From Golubevia sp. BC0850 (Eukaryota; Basidiomycota; Exobasidiomycetes; Golubeviales; Golubeviaceae), in contig JAAVVG010000007.1 in the NCBI GenBank assembly GCA_012976225.1, forward strand, positions 434,001-498,000: a stretch of DNA of 64,000 nucleotides. Direction: 5' to 3'. Positions 44,395 through 58,144 of the stretch are shown piece by piece. A program made the translations under genes and the position numbers. Below the pieces are notes generated by a model that did no database searches, had not been told where the DNA came from, and saw nothing but the letters and a program-made list of their open reading frames with translations. Every line of letters starts with the position of its first letter. Position 1 is the stretch's first letter.

Positions 44395-44799
44395 TTGTCT
44401 CCGGATACCACTTCCCACTCTCGAGAAGGATCGATCCTCCTTCTTTCCTCTTCTCTCCGTCGCTCAGTCTCTACTCATTCTAATTGTAAATCCGTACGAT
44501 CTACAACCAACCAAATCTTCCTCGACTTCTTCCGTCCCCAATTGCCTTCCTCCGAAGCGAAACTTCGGCGAGACTTCGTCATCCGTGGCACTCAAAATGG
44601 ACAGATGCAGATCACAGCAGATGGAAAGCCTCTTTCTCCATTCTCCATTAAAGCTATCGGAAAGAGAATCAAAAGCAAAGCTCGCAGGTATCGACCCTCC
44701 AACAGGATCAATCTCAATGCGTTGTCTACTCAAGAAGATGTTATTGAGGGCGATTCATATTTACGAGTCGAGGATCTTGAAGGTAAAGTAAGCAATTAA
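44395..44799 (+). CDS. Possible small protein, 5' end unresolved
   Basis: The frame 44395-44799 has protein-like composition, especially LRRDFVIRGTQNGQMQITAD, PFSIKAIGKRIKSKARRYRP and DSYLRVEDLEG, preceded by a Ser/Arg-rich stretch like a mitochondrial leader. No ATG occurs between about 44315 and 44595, so either an upstream exon is spliced in (a good pyrimidine-rich acceptor lies at about 44466) or the frame is spurious. A second open frame (44297-44791) overlaps it. Function unknown. Confidence 0.3.
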   Translation: MSPDTTSHSREGSILLLSSSLRRSVSTHSNCKSVRSTTNQIFLDFFRPQLPSSEAKLRRDFVIRGTQNGQMQITADGKPLSPFSIKAIGKRIKSKARRYRPSNRINLNALSTQEDVIEGDSYLRVEDLEGKVSN

Positions 44800-45155
44800 A
44801 GATAAAGTATCAAGAGAAGTGGTAGAAGAGGGGAATCTAAAGAGAAGAAATCAAAGAAAGAGAGTGTGGACTGGGTTTCGAGTAGGAACCTCTTGTTGTT
44901 TTTGGTTTCGGGATCGTAGCTAGAGACTTGGGTAAGTCTTTCTTGGGAATGTTCTTGTGGAGACGAGAGAAATTTGGCAAAAAAAAAATGTTACGTGGTT
45001 GAGAAAGAGAAAAAGATTGTCCATTTGTTGTGTGTTGAGTGAGAGGATTGTTTCTAATTGAAGTTGGATTGTATGCTATGCTATTGTCTTGTGGGATTGT
45101 GAATGTTTAATGTCTGTCGAATGAAGTTGAGGATGAAAAAGTTGATGATTTCCTT
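44800..45155. other. Spacer
   Basis: 356 bases with an A-run and T/G-rich tract, no coding signal. Confidence 0.5.
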
Positions 45156-46386
45156 CTAAAGAAGTAAACCCAAACCGAGAGCCACACTACCCACGCCAAA
45201 GACCAAAGAGTTTCCGATCTTCAAGTTTCCACTTCCGTCGCCTTCATCTGGAGTTCCGGTAGCTTGAGCAGTACTAGAAGAAGAAGCTGAAGACTCGGTT
45301 GAAGACTGAGAAGAAGCTCCAATGGTTGAAGTTGGAGCTGAAGAACTGGAACCGGAAACAGAGCCTCCGGAGGATGGGGCTGCTCCGTCGAGCGGGAAAG
45401 TTGAAGTTGCAGCTACACCTGAAGTTGCAAATGGGACGTCTCCAGTAGTACCATTTGATTGGATTAGAATCACATCGGTGTAGGAGGTGATGGAAGGGTC
45501 ATTTTGGGAGGAGGCTCTCATGGAGTCTGTTGGGAGAAAGGGAAGAGAGGAATCGAGGTCAACTCTTTTCACGAAATGTAGAGCACATTTTTGCCTGATA
45601 GAAGTTCTTAATCCGAAGAAGACGGGAAGAAGATGGAACCTCAACAGATAAGGCTCACGTCCGTCGAACTTCTTCCTAAGGGTCTGAGCGTCTAACCACG
45701 ACTTCTTTCTCTCCCATTTCCAGCGTCTGCTTTCTCCTAACCGCGTCACTCTTCCCGGCTATTACTCACAATTTCCATCAGCCCAAGTAGAAGGGACAGT
45801 GAAATGCAGAGCTCCACAAGTAAAGGCAGGATTTCCGGCATTGTCACAATCGGCTTGATTTGAAGAGACTCCTGGAACAGTAGCAATGCTGTAAGCTACG
45901 TCAACAGAGTTGTTGGTCACTGAAGAGGTTTGAGGATCAAAGAAGGCAAGCGAGTCAGAAGAAAGGCTTCGAACAAAAAAGTGGAAGTGAAGGGAGGAGG
46001 GGGTTCAAAGAGATGCCGTCCCTACTTACTCAGATCCAGGATAACGTTTCCATCAGGAGCATTCAGCCAATTGGCAGTAGCCATAGTACCCCTGAAAGCA
46101 AAATGAAAGACATGAATCTATTTGAGAACCCTGGACTGGAGTGTAGAATCGAGCTCCTTGCAACCTTTGGGAACAACACTTGCCAATCCCTCGAAATGGT
46201 ACATTAAGTAGATACTAACCTCTTCCAATAGATAGCGCATTGAAAGAAATCACAAGCTGGTGAATCCAAGTAAAGAGGAGTGCCTGGCTCTTGTTGTTGC
46301 CTTCTGGATAGATCCAAGTTAAAGGTGGTAGTGGATTGAACGGAGGAGAGGAGAGCAAGTAGAGGGATTAGGAAGTTGGAGAGCAT
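45156..46386 (-). CDS. GPI-anchored cell-surface protein, Ser-rich
   Basis: A 249-residue predicted cell-wall or membrane-surface protein. Exons: 46386..46220, 46091..46030, 45919..45770, 45526..45156; all in frame. A signal peptide (MLSNFLIPLLALLSSVQS) is followed by a compact domain with paired cysteines (CDFFQCAIYWKR, NQADCDNAGNPAFTCG), WLNAPDGNVILDL and TVPSTWADGNYSMRASS. A Ser/Thr-rich stalk of about 80 residues leads to a hydrophobic tail (SLVFGVGSVALGLGLLL) typical of GPI addition, with GN/S residues before it. I do not recognise an enzyme family; an adhesin-like or wall-organising role is possible. Exon 1 uses a GTTAGT donor. Confidence 0.8.
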
Positions 46387-47111
46387 GACTTGATTAGAGT
46401 TTGAAATTGAGGAGATAGGATAGAATGAATTCGAAGAGTTGAAGGAATACGAAATTTGGAAGGAATTAAAGGAGATGGAGAGCAAACTGTCAAGGCAAAG
46501 AAGGGAGGCAGAGAAGATGGGTCAGCAATTTGGAACAACACTTACAATCCCCTCCAAGTGCTTGTGACTTGCTTACCCAAATTAGAAGATAGAAGTGGTA
46601 TTAACGCGACAAAAATTAGAAAGGAAGGAAGGGGGAGAAAAGAAGAGAGGGGAAAAGAGGCGAAGAATACCAGACAACCAACATTCTCCGCTCAGCGCTC
46701 AATGTCAAATGTCAAACCAAGGCCAAGTCTGCACAAAGGATTCAAGAGAAACAGTCCACTCTGATGAAGAATTTGTCCAGATAGAAATCCATTCATCAAC
46801 AATTCAAACGCGGGGAAGCTCGTTCGTTTCAACAGAGAATGCAATTTCGTTTTAGTTCGAGATTCTACTTTAATGGCCGGATTGGGTTTTCATGCATCTT
46901 AGAAAGACAGCGAGAGAGACAGGGAAGACAAAGACACAGAGAGAAAGGGAGGAGTTTTGAAAGTGAGAAGGAAATGAGAAAGGAGGAGAAGAAATAAAGA
47001 AGTAGAAAGATGGGGAGGGATCGAAGGGATTGAACTTGAGGAGTAGTTTAGGAATCGAAAATAGAAAGGAAGGGTAAAGAATCATGTAATTTGAAGAGAG
47101 AAACGAGGTTG

Positions 47112-47113
<2 letters not shown>

Positions 47114-47156
<43 letters not shown>
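47114..47156. repeat. (AG)n microsatellite, 43 bases
   Basis: Uninterrupted AG dinucleotide run about 380 bases beyond the HOG1 stop codon. Confidence 0.95.
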
Positions 47157-47161
<5 letters not shown>

Positions 47162-47280
47162 AACAGAGAGAAGAGAGGATTATTTAAACAGAGAAAAAGG
47201 CTGTGGCGTTTTAAATGAAAAGACGCTTAAATGTTTTGGAATTGAGGTTGTTTAAAAGAGGTGGGTGACTATTTGAATTA

Positions 47281-47385
47281 GAAGAAGAAGACGAAAGAAG
47301 AGAGGAGGGGGGAGAGAGAGAGAGAGACGAGAGAGAGAAGAGAGAGAGTGAGGAGAGAGAGAGAGAGGGGAGAGAGAGAGAGAGA
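47281..47385. repeat. Compound GA-rich low-complexity tract
   Basis: About 105 bases made almost wholly of GA/GGA/GAA units with four or five interruptions, 150 bases past the HOG1 stop. Confidence 0.85.
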
Positions 47386-47538
47386 AATGTTCACCTGAAA
47401 GAAAACCAAGAAGAGGAAAGGAAAAGTTGAAAGCTTTCAAAAGAAGAAATCTCTTGAAGATAATTTGATGACTTGTCTGTTATTGAATCTTGCTGAGACG
47501 AGGAAAAAACTCGCTTTGCTGTTACTTCACCCAAACCT

Positions 47539-50245
<2,707 letters not shown>

Positions 50246-51099
50246 GTTGGGTTGTTGGCTGGATTGAGTTGAGGGAAGTTAGAAGAGGATTAGAGGAGGA
50301 GAGGAGGTTGAGAGGAGGGAGAGGATGACGAAGATGATGGTGGTGGGAGAGAAGAGGGTCAAGTAGAGAGCTGTGTTCTCTCAGCCCTCGAGCCCCTTCT
50401 TCATGACGCTGCTCTCAATTCCAACCTCTTTCCCACGAGTTTTGTAGAAATCCAGAAGAGTTTCGAAACTTTGCTCTTCCCATCGTCTTGAAGGAAGCCC
50501 AACAAAGCGACGTCATTCCTCTCCTTCCTCTCCAACCTTTCTCTCAATCCAACAAAACTCGTTATCCTCTTCAAACCACATACAGCAAGCTGATGTTCGT
50601 TTTTTGATAACATGAAAAAAGTTGTCCTCTCAAATCTCAAAAAACATAAAAGAGAACTTCCTGTCAAACCCTGTTTCACTCCAAGGGGTTCGTTCCAGAG
50701 GATCCCTGCTCTTTCTTCCTATGCTCTACTATCAACGGGCAGAACAAGCACTTGAATAGCCAGTCAAAATCTCAGCCGAGCAAGAGAGTCCAAGTGACCT
50801 ACATGGTGAGAGTGAGGGTCTAGTGCAGTCTGATCGACGTAGCGAGAAACGCAAAGACCAACATGAAGAGGTCAGAATTATACAGAATGATGACAAAAGA
50901 AGCTAAAGTACAAGGAACCAAGTTGAAGAAGAGGCGAGCAAAGAAGTGAGGTAGGATAGAGAGAGAGAGAAAGAGACGGGAAGGTAGTGAAAGCAAAGAA
51001 ATAATTGACCAAAGAACCACGACATCATTTTCTTGACCGGAATTTCTTCCAAGAACTTTAAAGATATATCCACCAACCTCGTTCTTGATCAACCATTTT
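50246..51099. other. HOG1 promoter and CBF1 3' spacer
   Basis: 854 bases. The HOG1 5' side is pyrimidine-rich on the minus strand. No further gene is evident. Confidence 0.5.
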
Positions 51100-52438
51100 T
51101 CAAAGTCTCATTCTTTTCCTATCTTCTCCATCTCCATCATTATAATCTCGACCTCCATTCTCATTCCCAACTCCAGCTCCCATTAAAACCTCTCTCTCTT
51201 CTCTCAAAGTTTGAATTTGTCTATGAGCATCTGCCAATTGATCTTTCAATCCAGCCATCGCTTCATCCATCAATAATTTCTCAAAAGTCCATTTCTCAAT
51301 ATTGGAAACTTCATCTGCTTTTAAAGTTTCAATGTAAGCGACTGCTTTTTGAATGATCATTCCTTTATGAGTTGTCTTTGGTTCACAACCAGGAACGATT
51401 TGTGAAAGTCTGGTGATTCCTTCGTTGATGGCTTCTCGACGACGACGTTCGACTTCTTTCTGTGAAGGGGTTGGAATGGAAGAGTGAGAGGAGAAGGTAG
51501 AGAGAGATTGAGCGGTCGTCAGCGCTTTTCCAACAGAGAGAGATTATGAAGATCATCTCTAATGACTTAAGAAAACCAGTCGTTACTCACATGAAGACTT
51601 TTCCTATGAGTATCTCCACCTTTACCTTTCTCATCTTTCGAAGCTTCTTCACTCTCGAATTCTCCATCTCCTCCATTTTTACCGCCTCTCTTTGATTTAC
51701 CTCTACCTTTTCCACTTCCACTTGCAATTCCATTTCCATTCCCATTAGAAGTTCCAACACCACCATTCATTCCATCTTCATTTGGACGGAATTCTTCTTC
51801 TCCTCCTCCTCCATCTCCATCTTGTTCTGGTGGATGCCCTTGAATAGGACGATCGCCAACCATGTTGCTTTGCTTTGGGAAACGTGAGGTTGATTCTTCA
51901 GTAGGTTCGTCACCTTCATCTGAGAGTTGAAGTTGATTCTCTTGAATGATGGCTTGGACTATTGGATCTTTATTATGGAGAGCTATGGCTGCTGCTTCGA
52001 AATCTGAGAATTCCGGGGAACTGTAACTTGATTGACGCTAAAGTTCATATAATTCAGTTGAGAGGAAGTAGGAGGGATGGGGCATGAATGTCAGAGGGAC
52101 ATGGACAAAGGAGCACCCCATGGGAGGCTTTCTCTCATTGCTCTCTCTTTCTCCAATCTCTTTCTCAACTCCATTCGGTCTGGAACGTGATATTTCCCGA
52201 TTTGATTCAGATAGCTTGGTGAAGTCTCTTGGATCGAACTAAAGAAGAAGGCGGGATGAGTACTCACAGCAGCTGCTACCACCTGATCGAAAGCCTCTTG
52301 ACTTATCGAATTGAGAATGGCCACATTCCTTTCCCTCTCTACGTCATCGGATTGTTCCTGTTGACTCGAATTGCCTGGCGCTTGATCAGGTGCCTGTTGC
52401 TGTAAAACCGGGTTTGCTGAAGCCTGTACGCCAGACAT
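51100..52438 (-). CDS. CBF1: bHLH transcription factor Cbf1
   Basis: A 325-residue basic helix-loop-helix factor. Exons 52438..52268, 52037..51591 and 51459..51100, in frame. The basic region HKEVERRRREAINEGI begins at residue 206 with the His-Glu-Arg residues that read CACGTG; the intron falls exactly after this His. Helix 2 is KGMIIQKAVAYIETLK, and EVSNIEKWTFEKLLMDE directly after it is the Cbf1 hallmark. A leucine-zipper-like coiled coil (AGLKDQLADAHRQIQTLREE) ends the protein. The N terminal 200 residues are acidic and Gly/Asn-rich. Cbf1 binds centromere element I and sulphur-metabolism promoters in yeast; in other fungi it can also regulate respiration or ribosomal genes. Confidence 0.93.
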
Positions 52439-52998
52439 GATGCTGGCTGTGATGACTGTGCTGGACAGATGAAGAGGAATTGAAAGACTTGCGGATGTTA
52501 ATGTGGAGTGAAGAGAAGATCTAGACGTGAATCAGACCAAATCGAGAGAAGGATTGGATTGGGGATGTTCGGATTGTGTGGTTAAGAGGGAAGGTGAAGA
52601 TCGTGACGCTCCTCTACTTTATATGACATGTGACTCCCCGTCTTCTTGTTCCAGCCTAAATGAAATCAATCTGAATTCTATGAAAAGAAAGTTATGAATA
52701 AGCCCATCTGAATTCTCTCCTTTCTTCCGTCTCTCTTGAGCGCCCAGAGTCTTTCTCTGGCAGTCTGGGCTCCATTCTAGCCGAGAGTACAACGGCTGAG
52801 GCTGCCTCTTACTCGCCTCTAATTCCCAGCCCTTCTCAGATCAGATAATCATTCCCCCCTTCAGCTTTGCATCAGGAAAAGAAGACGAAATGGGCGGACG
52901 ATTAGAAGTCTGCCACGTGTGTAGAGCAGCGCTCATCGGAGGACAAGAAGTTTTTCTCTCTCAACTACACCCTCCTTTTTTCATACATCTTATTCATC
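52439..52998. promoter_or_regulatory. Divergent promoter region, CBF1 and eIF5A
   Basis: 560 bases between the CBF1 and eIF5A start codons. No coding signal. GCCACGTGTG at about 52911-52920 contains a CACGTG E-box, the Cbf1 site, about 85 bases before the eIF5A start. The motif is seen; regulation by Cbf1 is inference. Confidence 0.45.
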
Positions 52999-54708
52999 AT
53001 GGTGAGTTCAAAAGTTAATTGGATTGGTGGAACAATCTACACCAACTCAAGTTCCACGATTCGGGTAGCGCAGGACCTCCAGCCTTTTACCACCTTCACC
53101 TTGCACTCACTGACTCTTTTTCTTCATTCCTTCCTCTACCCCTCTCCCCTCATCATTCTCCCTCTATCGTCCCTTCTATCTCACTCATCTTATTATAATT
53201 CGACTCATTCTTCAAATGCCCCATCTTCTACCCTTCAAACCCTTCAAATCACTACAATTACCTTCGTCCTACTTCTTCCTCCCTCAACTGCTAGTCTGAC
53301 GACGAAGCTCATAACCAAAACTTCGAGACTGCCCATGCTGGGTCCTCTCTTACCTTCCCAATGCAATGTTCCGGTCTACGTAAGAACGGTCACGTTGTCA
53401 TCAAGGGTCGTCCATGTAAGGTGAGTCTCCAGGAATGAAGATCAAGTGTCGTGGGTCCTCCAGGGCGGAGGCAGCAGAAGAAAGAGGCGGGATCTGGCTC
53501 AAGCTTCTCACTCTCGCGGGGAGGCTTGATAGCGAAAGAGTTCGAATCAGGAGGTTCTGAGTAGGGCAGTGCTATCCACTCTGTAAAGAGCTCGAGTGGA
53601 CGATGGATGATTTCTGTAGGCTGCCGATAGGAAGCAGCGAAGTTTCTTCGCGAGAGTAGAGAGTTGGAGGAGCTTCCAAGGCCCTCTCTCCCTCAGAGGA
53701 CAGCGCCCCTCAAGCCCTGAGAAACAGTTCGAGTCTTGGGATAGATCAGGCTCTTGGTTATGATCAACTCCCTGCCGATTCGAGCCTTCCTCCACCGCCC
53801 TCACTTCTCGAAACGCTAATCTCCTACCTTCCCCTGCTTTTCGCCTTTCACCTCTTCAGATTGTTGACATGTCCACCTCCAAGACTGGAAAGCACGGACA
53901 TGCCAAGGTTCATTTAGTTGCTACCGACATTTTCACCTCCAGGAAGTACGAAGATATCTCCCCTTCCACTCACAACATGGATGTTCCAAACGTCACCCGT
54001 AACGAATACCAACTCGTTAACATTGGTGAGTCTTGATTTCAAGTTGAAGGACAAGAAGTAGAGGAAGCTGGGTTTGGTAAGGGTAGCATGGACCAGAGAG
54101 AGGATCTGGATTCCCTTTCCTTCCCATTGGAGATTTATGGCAAGACGACAGTCGTAATTATAGTTAGGATATACGCAGTCATTTCAAGGTTGTGAAGCTC
54201 AGGAGAGCTGAGGCCCATAAGATCGAAAGGTCTCTCAAGGCGTCTCAGCTGCTCTTCGGAAGTCCAAGCTCGCGCATGCTCTGCAGCTCTTCTCAAAGAT
54301 TCCTGCATGTTAAAGTTGGGACCTTGTCTCAAGAGAAGAGTTTCTGGTTTAATCTGGGGTCTGAAGGAAGCCGCCTCTTAGAGGACGCAATCCCCGTTCG
54401 AAAGTTCAAGACATAAGCTTTGATTGCTATATGCTCTCGCTATTATACAGACGGTAGATTCCGTGCTTCAATGAGCTTCGAATCAAGTCATTCTGACGCA
54501 AACATTATCGTTATCCTTTCACGCAGATGACGGTTTCCTCAACCTAATGAACAACGATGGAGTTGCTAAGGATGATGTCAAGATCCCAGACAACGAAGTC
54601 GGAGAGGCCATCCAAGCCGGATTCGATGATGGAAAGGACCTCCTAGTCACCATCGTTGCTGCCATGGGTGAAGAACAAGCCATGTCTTTCAAGGAAGCCC
54701 CAAAGTGA
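52999..54708 (+). CDS. TIF51: Translation elongation factor eIF5A (hypusine-containing)
   Basis: A 158-residue eIF5A, which relieves ribosome stalling at polyproline and aids termination. Exons: 52999..53001, 53295..53420, 53860..54025, 54527..54708. Exon 1 contributes only the ATG: the GTGAGT donor follows it at once, and the next exon starts [16 protein letters not shown], giving a normal N terminus. Conserved blocks are [20 protein letters not shown], the hypusine loop [12 protein letters not shown] (modified residue predicted Lys54), [20 protein letters not shown] and [11 protein letters not shown]. Introns of 293, 439 and 501 bases make up most of the gene. I looked for snoRNA C/D boxes in them and saw none that convinced me. 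Confidence 0.97.
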
Positions 54709-56167
54709 TGTAAATCGCTTGATCCTTATCTCAAAACTCGCATCTCCTCCTTTCCTTTGTTTTGGATGAAGTCGACACTTGTCTTCTATTCTTTTTTCTC
54801 TCTTTCAAAATGAATTCTTCTTTCTCCTTTGCCCTTTTCACTTCTTTTGCTCAAGCTCTGTCTTTCTTTTGAGTCAGCTTTCTTTATCTTTCTCTTGTCG
54901 TGCAAAATTACTACTTTACGTTTGTTTTTAACCTTTCTACCTTTCGCTTGCTATTAAAACATCACATCCACTCAAATTCAAACTCGACACAAACAACCCT
55001 GTCAAACGCTCTAGTTCCCAGTGTATGATTAACCACAAAAAAGTTTACTTCTACCAAAACCTGATAACAATTGGCACGCATTGATTTCTCACACATTTGT
55101 GTATACTGCTGCACAAGGCTTTCTGACTTCCTTTCATTAGAAGATGTGGTTTCGTTACAAAACAGTGCGTTCTCGTTGGGAAACGACTGCGTTGGGGTGG
55201 GCCCTCACTTTGATTATCTCTTCGCATCTCTGCTTCTTCTCTGAGAAGAATGCTTAAAGTCTGATATCGTAGAATAGAAAGGAAGGAAGGAAGCAGAGTA
55301 GAAAGGAAATCGAACCTCTTCGTTTCCATCGATCGACGTCTTCGTTTCCATCTCGCGCTTCACCTTCTTCCATTCTTCATCTTCTCACTGAACCTCAAAC
55401 ATCTCACTTTCAGTCAGCTTAAGCTTGGTCACTTTTCAAACTTTCTACCTCACACCTCTCAGCTTCTCATTTCTTCTTCCAAACTTTTTCTCATCCTGTT
55501 CCTTCTCTGAAAACCGAGAGGAACTTCTTCCGACATGTTCAGATGCCTAGGAAACCTTCTTCTCTCTTCCATCCTCTCTTTTCAAACCTCATCGATGATC
55601 ATCCATAACTGTCTCAGTTCGAAAGGTGATGCCAATACCTCTTGAGAGCTCTAGTCGACATCGTGGTCTTTAAAGAAGGGCGGATGGCAGATCGAGGTAG
55701 ACGGGCAATCGTGAAATCGGAAGGTGAGACACGGTTCGGAGAACGTGGTGAAAAGTTCGATGTGGAGATCGGTAAGTGAACAGATAAGTCAAGTTTGAGG
55801 ATCAGAGGAAGGTCCAAGGATAGCTCCAGCTCAGGTGAGTAGCACGCTCAGTCTGATCCATCTCGCCGGTGAAGACTTCCTTCAACATCTTCAACATCAG
55901 CTCAAAATCTTCGAACTCGCATCATGCTCTAGTTGAAGCTCTTTTTCTCTTTTTTAGATATCATTAGTCAGCACGCACGAACGAAATGGAGGAGAAAAGT
56001 GAGTTCATCTTCGGGAAGTACGATTGCACGAAATATAAAGTTACAAATGCATGCTGAGTCAATGAGCCAACGAAGAGGAAGGGTGGGGAGATTTACAGTA
56101 GAGATCGAAGAGGTGGGAAAGAAAAGAGAAGTTCGAAGGAAAGATTGATCTTGATCATCTTGTTGTT
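54709..56167. other. Gene-poor convergent stretch, 1.46 kb
   Basis: Between the eIF5A and Elongin A stop codons. The first 250 bases are pyrimidine-rich eIF5A 3' UTR. A 13-base direct repeat CTTCGTTTCCATC occurs near 55318 and 55341. Open frames of up to 92 codons on either strand show no recognisable domain. This is long for a convergent gap in this window. Confidence 0.45.
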
Positions 56168-58090
56168 TCACCTCCGACTTCCTTCATCTTGAGGCATCTG
56201 GCTAGTAAAGTTGCTACGAGGCATAAATATAGAGCTAGCTGCTTTTGACGCTGATGGATTGGAATGAAGGGAGGGGAACATATTCGAGGATGTTGATTGG
56301 ACGTTTCGATTGGTTGATGAGGAGGATTGAGTAGAACGTTTGGGCGGTGATTGAGAGCGAGACTTCACGAGGGAAGAATTCTGGGGTTTCGAATTGCTAG
56401 CTTGAGAGATGCTGGAGGGGGGCGGAGCTTGAGATTTGCTTGATGGCGGAGAACTTACTCCACTACGAGCCTTCTTGGAAACCGATACGACGACCGGAGG
56501 TGGTTCTTCTGCCTTCCTCTTCTTAGAAGTAGAGACGGTCGGAGAATCGAGAGTACTTCTGTTTCCAAACTTCCCATTCGTGGACGTAAGAGTAGGTGGT
56601 GACTTGGCTGAGGTAGCTGATGAAGATCCGAAGAAGTTCAGAGCCTTCACTTGGACAGCCTCAGGTTCTTTCGCTCCAATAGTGAAACCAAACTCTAATT
56701 TCTGCAGAGGAGAGGAAGCTGAACCCATCTGAGAAGACTCTGCTGGATAGGTTCCTTGACTCAGTCTCCTCTTGCCTTCATCTGAGGTAGAGTTGCCAGC
56801 CGAATTTCCGAGATGTGAGCTTGAAAATTGATGAGATTGATAGTTCACTCCTCTCGGAGCTTTCAACTTGGGTCTCTCAGAGGCTCTCGAGCTGACAGGA
56901 TCGGTGAATCTTTTTGCTGCCTTGCTTCCACTTCTAGCCTTCTGAAGGATAGACTGTCCTTTCGACTTGATTCCACCTGGAGGCACAGCAGCAGAGTTTC
57001 TAGATCTCCTTTTCTTGGAAGGACCAACAGGAGCTTCGTCGATCACTGCCTTCTTCGCCTCTCGCTGAGTGTTGTAACTTTTGTACTGTTCCTTGATTTT
57101 AGCTCCTGCCGTGGCTTTTTGGCGCTCACTTTCTTCGTAGGTCTCCTGAAGAGCATCCAAAAAGGAGAATTCAACTGGTAAGTTCTCCCTTGGGGAGTGA
57201 GTGAAGGAGGGATACAGAAGAAAGCTTACCAAGTAAAGTCTTCTCCAACCATCTTTTGGGGGATCGAACTTCCGCGGATCGTATTTGGGCTTCAGCTTGG
57301 GGAAGTCTTTGAAACAGTGAAAGAGCCAGAGCTCATCGGTGTCTTCTTGTAGATGCTGGCAAATGCAAGTGAGATAAGAGGGAGGTCGTCAGTCTACTTC
57401 ATGTGGTCTTCTCGCTTGTTGGACAGTAAGAACTCACGGGGGAGTTTCTCTCTATGATGGCCAATTGATCTGGCTTGCACTGTCCAATGATGTCTTTCAT
57501 GATGCGATAGGGAGCTTCTCCTATGTCGTCGAGGGCTGCGATAAGTAAGTCATGGAAAGAGATAGAATTGCAATCAGTGGCCATTGGAGGACTGGATGGA
57601 CGGTGGACGAGGGATACTCACAGCTCAAGTTTCGCATGATAACTGAAGATGAGTAGTTCAAATAATAAGATGGAGAGGCATAGAGTGTCAGTCTTCTGAA
57701 TAAGTAATAACATGGTCATCAGTTATCCAACCCCTCCCTCCCTCCCTCTCTTCCTCTCTTCCTCCATGCTCAGCCTCTCACTCCCCTAATAGGCTAGATC
57801 TTGCATCAACTACGAAACCGAAACTCACTAGCTTTGCACATGCTCTGTAGAGATAAGCTACCATAGCCAACTCTTGCGTTTGAAATGGTGGGAGGGATGG
57901 GGGCCAGAGGTGGCAGAAGGTCCAATAGCTGATGACTTCCGTTCTCGTTCAACCCTCCCATCATAGAGGGTGGTTCTGGAGATCTTTTCCAATCCTTCAT
58001 GTTTGCATGCGAATGATTGAGCTGATGTTGATGGTGCTGTGATGAACACCCATTTAAATTTCTCTCACATCGCGTTCGACAAGCAGCCAT
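56168..58090 (-). CDS. ELA1: Elongin A (RNA polymerase II elongation factor / ubiquitin ligase subunit)
   Basis: A 494-residue Elongin A. Exons: 58090..57829, 57642..57622, 57535..57438, 57355..57230, 57145..56168; all in frame. The conserved domain is assembled across four exons: LSLQSMCKA, IIMRNLS, SLDDIGEAPYRIMKDIIGQC, KPDQLAIIERNSP, then HLQEDTDELWLFHCFKDFP and DGWRRLYL. This contains the Elongin C binding BC-box region. The C-terminal 320 residues are basic, Ser-rich and probably disordered, with FGFTIGAKEPEAVQVKALNF as a more ordered block. Exon 2 is only 21 bases but needed for the frame. The ATG at 58090 is the first; 58000 is an equally possible start. It faces TAF5 with 54 to 144 bases between starts. 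Confidence 0.87.
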
Positions 58091-58144
58091 AACCCATCCA
58101 AATCTCTTCTTTGATTCGTCCTTCTCTCTCTTCGCCCAGTTCAA

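Larger units (their letters stand above)
46387..47538. other. Gene-free stretch with purine-rich repeats
   Basis: About 1.15 kb between the GPI protein start and the HOG1 stop. Purine-rich on the + strand, with the GA repeats listed separately. It contains the GPI-protein promoter and HOG1 3' UTR. No gene seen. Confidence 0.5.

Noticed and set aside
54135-54332. 65-codon antisense frame with a hydrophobic C terminus in eIF5A intron 3
   Set aside because: Short, no family resemblance, no promoter signal; its first ATG is internal. Likely chance.
53421-54526. snoRNA genes in eIF5A introns
   Set aside because: No convincing paired C and D boxes or H/ACA structure seen by eye; a covariance-model search would be decisive.
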